Source: Scilla litardierei
Taxonomy: Eukaryota > Streptophyta > Magnoliopsida > Asparagales > Asparagaceae
DNA length: 64,000 nt
Assembly (NCBI GenBank): GCA_030789695.1
Contig: CM061140.1
Coordinates: 80,290,422 to 80,354,421, forward strand
Reading direction: 5' to 3'
A program made the translations under genes and the position numbers. The notes beneath the pieces were generated by a model. The model was not told the DNA's origin, did not search any database, and saw only the letters and a list, made by a program, of their open reading frames with translations. The first letter of the stretch is position 1, and every line of letters begins with the position of its first letter. This document shows positions 11,271-22,041 of this stretch, one piece after another.

Positions 11271-11360
11271 GTTGTGTGCTGTGAGCAATTGTGAGTTTTG
11301 AGTGGGCGTGTGCGGAGAGCAATTATAGGGGTTGAGTCGTTTTGTGTGATGAGCAATTAC
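11270..11360. repeat. dispersed motif, three degenerate inverted copies
   Basis: Three inverted variants in a row: GTTGTGTGCTGTGAGCAATT (~11269), GTGTGCGGAGAGCAATT (~11308) and CGTTTTGTGTGATGAGCAATT-like (~11338). Confidence 0.55.
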
Positions 11361-11667
11361 CCCATGCCTTTTCGGGCGCTGTACACGGGTTCAACATTGG
11401 CCCCCATGATTCGTTCTCGATTAATAACGCGGATCGAGGCCGAATGATGGGTAATTTCATTTAATAGGGCACTGCATTCGAAGCATCAAATTTGATTAAG
11501 GCCGCCAAAACCTTTCGCCTATCTCAACCGTTGTTTTTGCCAAAATTCCGACACGTGTCGATCATCTTGTCCATTCGTTCGCGTAATAAAAGAAATTGGA
11601 GGTGAGGCCAATGGCTTTTGCGCTCTGAGGAAATCTCATCATCTTATTATTTCTTCCAGAAATAAAA

Positions 11668-12686
11668 ATGGCAGGAGGAGCATACAGAGAGGTTACTTTA
11701 GCGATGGAGCGGGCCAATGAAGAAGGCCGTAAGAGGAAGAGGGGTGAGGAGGAAGAGGAGGAAGAGGAGGAATCAGAGGAATCGGGGAACCTCATGCTGG
11801 AGTTGGGGGAGGCTGGATGCTCCTCAAGTCAAGCTGCGCGGTATTTGAAGGCGGCTCCTTATGATCCTTGAGTTGGGGGCGCATCGTCCTCCAGCACGCC
11901 ACACGACGGGTGGCCATACGAGGACATTGTTCCTCTGGTCCCTTCCGTCGGCCCCATATCTCCAGAGTTCGGCCACCTTCTGCAGTCGAACTGCATTGGG
12001 TCTGGCCATCATGGGGAGATTCAGGGGGAGACCTATCGGCCACCGTACATCGTGGGGACGGTCGAGTCGGCCATCCTGGACTTTGGGACGGGGGCTCGTC
12101 TGGTGGAGAATATCACTCTACCAAGGGATGTCGATTTCCTGAATGGGGTCGACCTTGAGACGATGGCCAACTACTTCGTTCGTAGTGGCCTTCAGGTTCG
12201 TTGCCAATGTGCATTCCGAATTTTGCTTCCCCTTCTGGTTTTGCTGATTGTCGCCATCTGCAGGTGACCATTTTCGGAGCAGGTCTGTGCCGCAGGGCCC
12301 GCGAACTGATCGAGGGGCAGCGCCGGGTGGCGGATGCCGAGAATGAGGCTTCTGAGCTCAGATCTTAGGTGAAGAAGCTGGAGGAAGATTTGGGAAAGAT
12401 AATGGCCGCCAAGGGCAAGTCGGATTGGGCGGCCTCGGAGGCGACATCCAGCCTCACCGCCTTGTCAAGTGCCAAGAAGCAGTTGGAAGATCAGTGGCAT
12501 AGAGAGCGATCTCAACTCCGAGCTAATCTTGAGGCATCGAGGAAGGAGGTTACTGACCTTCAGGCCAAGCTTCTCGAGAAGGAGCAAGAGGTCGACGCTT
12601 TCAAAGCTCGGGTCACCGCCAAGATGGAAAGGGTGGCGAGAGCGATAAAGGACCTGTTTACAGCCGACGGTGCGTCGTCTTCCTAA
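11668..12686 (+). pseudogene. coiled-coil plant mobile-type gene fragment, copy 2 (two in-frame stops)
   Basis: ATG at 11668 (MAGGAYREVTLAMERANEEG), a run of glutamates, then a middle region with IVGTVESAILDFGTGARLVE, a 68-nt GT-AG intron (12196-12263), and a C-terminal coiled-coil region (KKLEEDLGKIMAAK) to the stop at 12684-12686. TGA at 11869-11871 and TAG at 12366-12368 interrupt an otherwise continuous frame; each is one C-to-T change from Arg or Gln. The middle region aligns with copy 3 at 27961-28100. The protein family is not identified with certainty; similar helical proteins occur in plant retroelement-associated open frames. Confidence 0.6.
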
Positions 12687-12785
12687 ATTTTGCGAATAGT
12701 TACTTTTGTAAGACTGCTGCTCGCGAGCGAGTCATATGTAATTTTTTCAGAATTTAATGAAGGGAATTTTTGCAACAGACGCCGA

Positions 12786-12890
12786 GTGAGAGCGTTTACT
12801 TCCTCTCCCCCTGATTCCAGGTCGACACCCGGGAACCCTGTTGGACGGCCGACACGGCCCCGTCACCGAGGACGAGACTGGCGGGAGAAT
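12786..12890 (-). pseudogene. small fragment of coiled-coil copy 1
   Basis: About 105 bp matching 10040-10160 in the same orientation (shared CGGGAACCCTG and GGACGGCCG-like words), encoding on the minus strand the segment AVQQGSRVSTWN. It abuts the end of copy 2 in opposite orientation to it. Confidence 0.55.
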
Positions 12891-12949
12891 GAACTTCCGT
12901 ATATGATCGTGATGAGTAATTTTTGTACTGTGTAATTGTATACAGTTTA

Positions 12950-13345
12950 GCTCCGAGCGCACAACGGATTGTTAAATAACACCGATGTGCGCGACGAGCA
13001 AAACTCGGTAATTGTAGAAAGCGTTGCTTAGCGCGAACAACTTTCATTTTTGTGGCAAGTTGTGCACGCTGAGCAATTATGTGGGATGATTAATTAGTGT
13101 CCAGGGGTAAATGGAAGCTGGTATAAACAAACGTAGCACTTCTACTAAATAAAAGTCAACAGACGATTTCTCGGGAATATACAGAATAATCTTGTACCTC
13201 GGGTATTTATTGTATATATTACACAGATGCTGTTCCCAAATAAAGATCCACTGACGTGCTGAGCGATGAGCATAATCGTTGGCCTCGATCAAAATTTCTA
13301 AACGCGCACAACATTCACGCCGTTTGCCAGTTGTGCGCGCTGTGT
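12950..13345. repeat. dispersed motif, cluster 4
   Basis: Three forward/inverted pairs: 12952/12980, 13028/13058 and 13301/13328, the last with AACGCGCACAAC and AGTTGTGCGCGCTG. Between 13080 and 13290 there is no recognised feature. Confidence 0.75.
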
Positions 13346-13394
13346 AAATCTTAGTATATTACTTTCACTAATTTTTCCCATTAAATTTCATTGT

Positions 13395-14480
13395 TGGAAT
13401 TTGATTTAAGTAAGCATCAATGTATATATCACCAATCACAAGTTTGTAATGGGCTGCAAATGTATCACATTAAATGACATTATATTAAGGTCTGTGTAAT
13501 GGGCTGCAAATGTATCACATTAAATGACATTGTATTAAGGTCTGAATTCCAACAAACTACAACATTTATGCATTCCAATGAACATAACACACCATCTCCT
13601 CCGTTCTCTTGTTCGCTCAATCTTCTGCTTTATACTTCTTTGCCTCAAGGAACATCCTTTCAATCTCCTCCTGGGTCAACCTGGCACTTATCGTTAGTGA
13701 TATTGATCTTATTTTTCTGCACACGTCTTTTCCTCTGCAGAGGCATTCAAGATACAGTCGACATCTATCTCAAGGCAAACAATGACACTTCGAACACCCT
13801 TGGGAGCAGGAGGGATACCAGCAAGTACAAACTCCCTTAGGAAAAGATAGAATAAAAAAGTAAATAAAATTATACTTAGATAGATATAAGATAGAACCGT
13901 TGTTATCATCAAGCAGTTATGTATGCAATGAATCTGAACGAAACTTACGAAGGGTCAAAGAATATCTGCAAGTTGGCATGGACGAGAATGAAGCTGTAAT
14001 GGTTGCAAGAACATCTTCGCCTTCATGTGAGGTTTGTAATGAAGATGAACAGATCATGCGAAGAGGAGCAAAAGAACATCTTCGCCGCCATATAAATGTG
14101 ATGTATTCAATTTCTGCATCACGACACTTGCCACTAGTATATTGGCCATCTTTGTGTGCTGTAGACGACGCACTCATGAACAACAACAAAATTACAAGTT
14201 TGAAAACATTGTATAAGAAGAATCAGAGAGAATCAGATAAAGGAACTATATTCACCTGGGGTAGTGGTTGATGAGGTCGGGTGGGTATGGAAACCATATA
14301 CAGACGAGATGGACGGACCAAGTACGAGGATGGAAACACAGTAGAGTAACAGTTCGTGCTCGTGAATATATGGCAGATGGATACCAGCCAGACGTTGTTC
14401 CAAATAGTATTCGACTGCGGTGGTGCGCGAAGAGAAAAATTGCTTGAAGGTATACCTTTTTATACTCGACGCGCACAACG
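13395..14480 (-). repeat. repeated module M2
   Basis: Begins with the shared ATGACATTGTATTAAGGTCTG segment, here partly doubled as two 50-bp units at about 13446-13545. On the minus strand a conserved CACACAAAG-ATG at about 14155 opens a 31-codon frame (MANILVASVVMQKLNTSHLY...), very similar to that of M1. A degenerate TATA region lies near 14300. The module ends at motif copies near 14420 and 14466. It contains an HSP70 fragment. Confidence 0.5.
13620..13840 (-). pseudogene. HSP70 fragment
   Basis: Minus-strand translation gives REFVLAGIPPAPKGV, IDVDCILNASAEEKT and, after a frameshift near 13680, QEEIERMFLEAKKYKAED. These match the C-terminal part of the HSP70 substrate-binding domain (GIPPAPRGVP, DANGILNVSAEDKT, KEEIERM...AEKYKAED) as known for the family. 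Only about 70 residues remain, with one frameshift and no N-terminal ATPase domain, so this is a captured or decayed piece. Confidence 0.8.
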
Positions 14481-14689
14481 GCAAAAAAACATCTGGTTTC
14501 TATTAGCAAAGTGCAAAATCTAAATACACCGATACTCTTGCGGTGCTTGTCCAAGTTTTTCCAAAAAACATACAGCATCATCTCAGAAGACAATAACTGT
14601 AACAAATCACAGTATAGTAAATATTTTTGCTTAGTAGACACAAAGGTCACTACTTTTGCACGTAGGGCGGGCTGATTAACTTTGAGCAA

Positions 14690-15420
14690 TGGAATACAGT
14701 TTTGCTCATACGACAAGTTCTCATGCCTTGACCGTGTCTCCTATGGATATTACAGTTATGAGCAGCTCCAATAGAGATTCTTCACATTTTTGCACTGGTA
14801 TGAAATGCAATAATGGCACTCGTAAGAAATTCTTCTGAGCATGGATAGAAATGAGGATGCACAGTTTCGGAGAAGATTGCGCAGTTTGAGAGCCGATACC
14901 TTGGTGGCACCTTCAGGCTGATGGCAATGTGAAGCATTCGAAAATATCGTGTGCTTCATCTGAAGGAGCCAACACCATCGTTGATGATATCTGAAGTAGC
15001 AGACTCCATCTTTGATGCCCATATAAATGTGACGAATTCAATTTCAGCATCACGGCAATTGTCGCAAGTTTATTGGCTGGCCATCTTTGTGTGTCGTAGA
15101 CGAAGCATTCATTAGTAAGAACAAAAATTTAGCATGTAAAAGAAAATATATTGTATAGGTATAACCATATAGAACACTATCATCGAGAGGAGTAGTGGTT
15201 AACGATGTCTAGATGGAAGTGAATCACTTTATATAGACGAATTGGACTGGGTATGGTCCGCATGGATGAGGCTGAGACTACAGTTGGGTTATTGTGGGCT
15301 ACAGAAATTGCCACTAACAAAATTGATTGCCTCTAAGAAAATTGCTCAAAGCGAAAAACGGGTAAAAATATGGCCGTTGTGCGAGTTGAGCAAATTATTT
15401 ATGTTTATACAATATTACTC
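14690..15420 (-). repeat. repeated module M3 with an FRS C-terminal scrap
   Basis: On the minus strand CACACAAAG-ATG near 15100 and a TATATAAAG-type box near 15230 correspond to those of M1, M2 and M4. The left end (about 14693-14740) encodes GMRTCRMSK on the minus strand and shares ATGAGAACTTGTCGTATGAG with the FRS gene at 6437-6456. The right end is a motif pair at 15345/15373. The middle (14760-15010) is an open minus-strand frame I cannot identify. Confidence 0.5.
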
Positions 15421-15539
15421 ATAAATCCATTTATAGCGATGTGAACACCTCAAATCAAACAGCGTGACTCATGAGTATCAACACATAGATATAAGTTGTC
15501 ATATTCTGTAAACAGTAAGATATGTGTTTCTTATCACTT

Positions 15540-18420
15540 AAATGTCTGTACACCCATCAGTCTGAACATTAATTAATTCTCCCCCAATTTTGTGTTTTCT
15601 TTATTATTGGGATTTTTTATTGAACGTTGTGTGCGCTGAAGTAATTAATTATGGGAATTTTTTATTGAACGTTGTGCGCGGAGAGTAATTATTCGTTACG
15701 ACCGTTTTGCTCAACGCGCACAACTGGGTGTATTTTGATCCTTTTTGCGCGCTGTATTATATATCCAAAATGTATACCTTTTTAAATACCTGCACTAAGA
15801 CTCAAATTTAGACAAATCAAAGAAAAGTGAATATTTTTGCTGGCTTATTCTGTAAACTGTCGGATATGTGTTGTCTTATCACGTAAATGTCTTTATACCC
15901 ATCAATCAACTGCGACACAATATATTTGCATCAATTTTGATTTTTTTATCTGGCATGTCAGTATGAACATTAATTAATTCTCCCCCAATTTTGTGTTTTC
16001 TTTATTATTGGGATTTTTTATTGAACGTTGTGCGCGCTGAAGTAATTAATTATGGGAATTTTTTATTGAACGTTGTGCGCACAGAGTAATTATTCGTTAC
16101 GACCGTTTTGCTCAACGCGCACAACTGGGTGTATTTTGATCCGTTTTGCGCGCTGTATTATATATCCAAAATGTATACCTTTTTAAATACCCCGCACTAA
16201 GACTCAAAATTAAACAAATCAAAGAAATGTGAATATTTTTGCTGTCTTATTCTGTAAACTGTCGGATATGTGTTGTCTTATCATGTAAATGTCTTTATAC
16301 CCATCAATCAACTGCTACGCAATATATTTGCAACAATTTTGATTTTTTTATCTGGCATGTCAGTATGAACATTAATTAATTCTACCCCAATTTTGTGTTT
16401 TCTTTATTATTGGGATTTTTTATTGAACGTTATGCGCGCTGAAGTAATTAATTATGGTAATTTTGTATTGAACGTTGTGCGCGCAGAGTAATTATTCGTT
16501 ACGACCGTTTTGCTCAACGCGCACAGTTGGGTGTATTTTGATCCGTTTTGCGCGCTGTATTATATATCCAAAATGTATACCTTTTTAAATACCCCGCACT
16601 AAAACTCAAATTTAAACAAATCAAAGAAATGTGAATATTTTTGCTGTCTTATTCTGTAAACGGTCGGATATGTGTTGTCTTATCACGTAAATGTCTTTAT
16701 ACCCATCAATCAACTGCTACGCAATATATTTGCATCAATTTTGATTTTTTTATCTGGCATGTCAGTATGAACATTAATTAATTCTCCCCCAATTTTGTGT
16801 TTTCTTTATTATTGGGATTTTTTATTGAACGTTGTGTGCGCTGAAGTAATTAATTATGGGAATTTTTTATTGAACGTTGTGCGCGCAGAGTAATTATTCT
16901 TTACGACCGTTTTGCTCAACGCGCACAGCTGGGTGTATTTTGATCCGTTTTGCGCGCTGTATTATATATCCAAAATGTATACCTTTTTAAATACCCCGCA
17001 CTAAGACTCAAATTTAAACAAATCAAAGAAATGTGAATATTTTTGCTGTCTTATTCTGTAAACTGTCGGATATGTGTTGTCTTATCACATAAATGTCTTT
17101 ATACCCATCAATTAACTGCTACGCAATATATTTGCATCAATTTTGATTTTTTTGTCTGGCATGTCAGTATGAACATTAATTAATTCTCCCCCAATTTTGT
17201 GTTTTCTTTATTATTGGGATTTTTATTGAACGTTGTGCGCGCTGAAGTAATTAATTATGGGAATTTTGTATTGAACGTTGTGCGCACAGAGTAATTATTC
17301 GTTACGATCGTTTTTCTCAACGCACACAGCTGGGTGTATTTTGATCCGTTGTACGTGCTGTATTATATATCCAAAATGTATACCTTTTTAAATACCTCGC
17401 ACTAAGGGTCAAATTTTAACAAATCAAAGAGATCAGGACTATATACACCCCTATCTATAGGGGTGTATGCAATGATTATGGTTAAAAAAGGATAAAAAAC
17501 AATGGTTATAGTGTATGAATGACATTGGGTTAAGATATAATTCCTTTTTTGCTGTCTTATTCTGTAAACAGTCTGATATGTGTTGTCTTATCAATTAAAT
17601 GTATTGAACGTTGTGCGCACTGATGTAATTAATTATGTGAATTTTGTATTGAACGTTGTGCGCACAGAAGAATTATTCGTTACGACCGTTTTTCTCAACG
17701 CGCACAGCTGGGTGTATTTTGATCCGTTGTGCGCGCTGTATTATATTTTCTAAATGTATACCTTTTTATATACCCCGCACTAAAGATCAAATTTTAAAAA
17801 ATCAAAGAAATGTAGATATTTTTGCTGTCTTATTCTGTAAACAGTCTGATATGTGTTGTCTTATCACTTAAATGTCTTTACACCCATCAATCAGTCTGAA
17901 CATTAATTAATTCTCCCCCAATTTTGTGTTTCTTCTTTATTATTGGGATTTTTTATTGAACGTTTTGCACGCTGAAGTTATTAATTATGGGGATTTTGTA
18001 TTGAACGTTGTGCGCGTAGAGTAATTATTCGTTAAGTCTGTTTTGCTCAACGCGCACATCTGGGTGTATTTTGATCCGTTGTGCGCGCTGTATTATATAT
18101 CCAAAATGTATATTTTTATTAACAAATCAAAGAAATGTAGATATTTTTGCTGTCCTATTATGTAAACAGTAGGATATGTGTTGTCTTATCATTTAAATGT
18201 CTTTACACCCATCAATCAACTGCTGCGAATCAAATTTGCTTCAATTTTGATTTTTTAAATAATGTCAGATTGAACATTATTTAATTCTCCCATGATTTTG
18301 TGTTTCTTCTATATTTTGGGATTTTTTATTGAACGTTTTGCGCGCTGAGTAATTATTCGTTACGACCGTTTTGCTCAACGCGCACAACTGGGTGTAATTT
18401 GATCAGTGCTCGCAACCTTA
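15540..18420. repeat. 402-bp tandem repeat array carrying the dispersed motif
   Basis: The landmark AATTAATTCTCCCCC occurs at 15571, 15972, 16374, 16776 and 17178, giving a 401-402 bp period, then at 17905 and, degenerate, near 18277 after a partly deleted unit. Each unit carries four copies of the window-wide motif: two inverted (GAACGTTGTGCGCGCTGAAG and a GCAGAGTAATT variant), one forward (TTGCTCAACGCGCACAACTG) and one inverted (CCGTTTTGCGCGCTGTATTA). The four central units are very similar, so the amplification is recent. A diverged unit is at 20040-20730. No coding frame. Confidence 0.9.
17432..17545. mobile_element. short insertion in the 402-bp array
   Basis: About 110 bp interrupting a unit between AATCAAAGAGA and TTTTGCTGTCTTATTC. 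It begins TCAGGACTATATACACCCC and contains the inverted repeat TACACCCCTAT/ATAGGGGTGTA. A relative is at 20285-20400 inside the Helitron-like element. Confidence 0.6.
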
Positions 18421-18429
18421 CCTTATGTT

Positions 18430-18990
18430 GCCCATATGACGGGATGATTAACTGTGGGTAATGGAGCATGTAATATAGTTTTGCTCAGCACGCACAACGG
18501 TCATGGCATCTGACTGTTGTGTGCGATGGTCTATTGTGTTTAATTGCATACAGTTTGGCTCTGCGAGCAAAAGGGTTACATCTACGTCCAGTTGTGTGAT
18601 TTGAGTAATTGTGGATAACCAGTTACGGTTTTGCTCAGCGCGCACAGCGGTCAAACAAATCGATGTGAACGTTGTGCATGCTAGTAACTGTGTGCACACG
18701 TAAATAGTTTATCACAACATATAGCATGAGCCTGTTGTGCGCCCTGGGGAATTTATAGTTCGGTGAATAGTGTTTGATTAGTAATATCTATGTCGGACAT
18801 TGATTCAAGTAAGCATTAATGTATATATCACCTTATATCAATTTTGTATTGTCCTGTAATTGTATCAAATTAAATGACATAGTATTAAGGTCTGAATTCT
18901 AACAAACTACAGTATTATGCATTATAATGTACATAATGCATAAATGTAATTTATAGTTCAGTAAACAATTTTGCTCAGTAATATCAATGT
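18430..18990. repeat. duplicated motif-rich segment
   Basis: Carries seven motif copies (near 18484, 18518, 18557, 18590, 18632, 18668 and 18733) and the ATTAAATGACATAGTATTAAGG segment. The same order recurs at 20730-20848 plus 21488-21960, interrupted there by a Helitron-like insertion. Confidence 0.7.
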
Positions 18991-18999
18991 CGGACATAT

Positions 19000-20000
19000 A
19001 TATCACCTATATCATTTTTGTATTGTCCTGCAATTGTATCAAATAAAATGACATTGTATTAGGGTCTGAATTCCAAAATACTACAACATTTATGCATTAT
19101 TCTATACATTACACAACAAAGTTGAAACTACGCTAAACATTTTGCAACTTTACAGTTTGGAACTGGTATGAAATTCAATCACGGGAATATCCTAATGGTA
19201 TATTGAATCCCACTACGAAAAACTGTTCAGAGAGTCATGCTGAACAGCTCAAGCAAGATGTCATTTATGATCAGCTCCAATAGCACGCACCATCATCACT
19301 AGCATCCAGATCGTCCATAATGGTATAAGTAGCCACTCCTTTAACGAAGTTGGCAGATCTGGATTCTTCAGCGCATGGCCCTGTATACGTTGAAGAAGCA
19401 TCAATTATGAACGATAAAAAGCATATTTAAGTAAAAAATAGGGTATAAAGACATGCTACTTTACGTTTAGGCACTGATATAAAAATATATCACGGTTGCT
19501 TCTTCTCAGAAGAATCCGCTGCTGTAGTAGAACATATGAAGGAGCAAATAACATCTTCCAGTACACGTCAATTGCCGGTAGTATATTGTTCATCTTTGTG
19601 TGTTGAAGACGAAGCGGTGATGAACAACAAGATATATTTAGCATTGTGAAGAAAAAAATATTGTATGAAGTAGAAACAGATAGAATCAGTTAGAATACTA
19701 TCATCAAGAAGTGCAGTGATTGACAAGGTCTAGTGGGAAGAGAGGCTATTTATAGACGAATTGGACTGGCCCATTGATGAGAACGATAGACTACAGTAGA
19801 GTCACTGTGCGTGATATTGTATTGGACATAAAGACGAGTGAATCTACAACATATTGTTACCAGCCAGATGATGTTCCCAAGAAGGTTTGGCCTTTACGGT
19901 GCGCGTTGAGCAAACTTGATGGCCAATAACAAAATTGCTCAACGCGCACAACGGGAAAAATTATGGCTGTTGTGCAAGTTGAGCAAATTATTTATGTTTG
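19000..20000 (-). repeat. repeated module M4
   Basis: On the minus strand a TCTATAAATAGCC box at about 19749-19760 is followed by CACACAAAG-ATG at about 19594 and a 46-codon frame (MNNILPAIDVYWKMLFAP...), related at its start to the M1 and M2 peptides. Motif copies at 19898, 19938 and 19968 close the module on the promoter side. A DUF674-like fragment lies further downstream on the same strand. Confidence 0.5.
19270..19385 (-). pseudogene. possible DUF674 internal fragment
   Basis: Minus-strand translation includes SANFVKGVATYTIMDDLD, close to the FVKGVVTYMVMDDL stretch I know from DUF674 proteins. Only about 25 residues match. It lies downstream of the M4 promoter, as the exon-1 fragment at 8806 lies downstream of its inverted promoter. 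Confidence 0.45.
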
Positions 20001-20143
20001 TATAATATTACTCATAATGGGACGTTACAAAATGGGACACCATCAAATCCAACAGCGTGACACATGAGTATCATTCACAAAGATATATGGTGTCTTATTC
20101 AATAAACAGTAAGACATGTGTTGTCTTTTCACTTATATGTATA

Positions 20144-20506
20144 CTAGAAATTTCCTGTGCAAATTGTGCACGGAGCAAAAATAATTCCCCATAAACACGA
20201 TAGCGGTTAACAAGCGAAACTGGGAAGGAGAGGAAAGTGTGGGTGTGCGTGTCGTCAGCGTCGGGGGTTAAAACTTAAAGGCCAAGACTGTATACACCCC
20301 TATCAATAGGGGTGTATACAATGATTGTGACCTAAAAAGGAAAAAAACAAGAATGGTAGAGTATGAATTAGTGTGGGATGTGATATAATTTCTAGTTTTG
20401 GCACTCAATTATTACATACACCCCTATAAAACTTAAAAGGGACCAAATACGTAAATACGGATGCCAAAAGGACAGGACCTAAATACAAAAGGGGAAGGAG
20501 TATGTA
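20144..20506 (-). mobile_element. small Helitron-like element (3' end at 20144)
   Basis: On the minus strand the 3' end shows a hairpin (CCGTGCACAATTTGCACAGG), a short spacer and CTAG followed by host T, as in plant Helitrons. It splits a diverged 402-bp unit: the uninterrupted array reads ACTTAAATGTCTTTACACCC, while here ACTTATATGTA is on the left and TCTACACCCATC on the right, so the empty site is visible in the neighbouring repeat. The 5' end (about 20506) is less certain. It contains a relative of the 17432 insertion. Confidence 0.6.
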
Positions 20507-20848
20507 TCTACACCCATCAATCAACCGACCCGATCTATTTGCTTCAATGTGGATATATTTATTTCGCATGTCAGTCTGAACATTAAATCTCCATCGATTT
20601 TGTGATTTTTCTTAATTATTGTGATTTTTTAGTTACGACAGTTTTATAAATCGCGCACAGGTGGGTGAAATTTTAGCAGTTGTGCGAGCTGAATTATGTT
20701 TCCGAAAGGCATACCTATTTACACACCGCGCAGGACAGGATGAATAATTATGGGTAATGGATTATGTAATACAGTTTTGATCAGCCCGCACAACGGTCAT
20801 GGCATCTGAAGTTTGGTTGCGCTGAAATATTGTCGTTTTAATTGCTTA

Positions 20849-21488
20849 CTAGCCATAATCCCTGCCCGCGGGAACGGTGCAAAATCTTTGTCCCAAAAAA
20901 ATATTTGGCCCAAAAAAATATTTCTACAGCCAAAATTTAAAAGAACAACAAATTAACGTAAAAAAATTTAGAGGCACGACCGTCTTCGGCGAGGGACAAT
21001 AAATTAGGTACGGCCGCCTTCGATGCAGAACAACAAATTAGCGTCTAAAAATTTAGCGGGCGACTTCGACGAGGGCGCCTTCTGCGCGAATGGGTTGGTC
21101 AGACAGCTTGACGACCATAAAGCTCAGCCTGCCTCTTTGAATGCACTTTCACTGTGTTTTTTTGGGTTTCAAATTTTTTGAGTCGGCCGAAATAAGCTCA
21201 GCCGAAATAAAGTTCTATTTCGTTGAGTTTCATTTTCTGTGTGTGTTTTTTGTTGGGTTTCATTTTTTTGGGTCTCGGTTTTTTGGGTCATTTTTGAATA
21301 AATGGTATTAAGACTTAAGTGCTAATGCTACCAATTTCAAAAAAGAAAAGCTTTTGTATTCTCCCAACTAATTTCTCTTCAATGCTTTTGTGTATTCCCA
21401 ACATATTTCTCTTCAACCCAACAATTTCCCCCCAAAACTTGATGTGACATTGCCACATAGGACAAATTCAAAATCTGCCCTCAATTGT
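20849..21488 (-). mobile_element. Helitron-like element (3' end at 20849)
   Basis: On the minus strand a GC-rich imperfect hairpin (CCGTTCCCGCGGGCAGGG) is followed about 8 bp later by CTAG then host T. The related uninterrupted segment at 18540 (TTTAATTGCATACAGTTTGG) is split here into TTTTAATTGCTTA and TATATAGTTTGGCTCC, giving the empty site and an approximate 5' end. The internal CTTCGGCGAGGG/GCCTTCG sequence resembles the element at 49151. No Rep/helicase coding, so it would be non-autonomous. Confidence 0.6.
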
Positions 21489-21960
21489 AATATATATAGT
21501 TTGGCTCCGCGCGCAAAAAGGTCACAATTACATGCAGTTGTGTGAACTGAGTAATTGTGGATAACCAGATACGGGTATGCTCACAGCCCGCACATCGGTC
21601 AAACACATTATGTGACCGTTGTGCGCGCTGAGTAATTGTGTGCAAAGGTAAATGTTTTATCACAACGTATATCAGGACGGTCACAATTTATGCCCGTTGT
21701 GCGCGCTGGGTAAATCATATATCGGTAAAAAGTTTTTAAATAGGTAATTTCAATTTCGGACATTGATTCAAGTAAGCATCGATGTATATATCACATATAT
21801 CAATTTCGTAATGTCATGCAATTGTATCAAATTAAATAACAGTGTATTAAGGTCTGAATTCTATCATACTACAACATTTATACGTTATAATGTACATACC
21901 ACAACAAATTTGAAACTACATTTCGTACATAATGACATAAAACACCAAAGAATATCTACC
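21488..21960. repeat. right half of the duplicated motif-rich segment
   Basis: Motif copies near 21500, 21536, 21578, 21615 and 21695, then the ATTAAATAACAGTGTATTAAGG segment (about 21750-21930), in the same order as 18550-18940. Confidence 0.65.
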
Positions 21961-22041
21961 CACAAACACTCTTCTCCGTCGATGATCAAAAATTCATTAT
22001 AAGACAAGAGAAAGGCTTGTGCGCCAAAGGCCCCGGCCACC

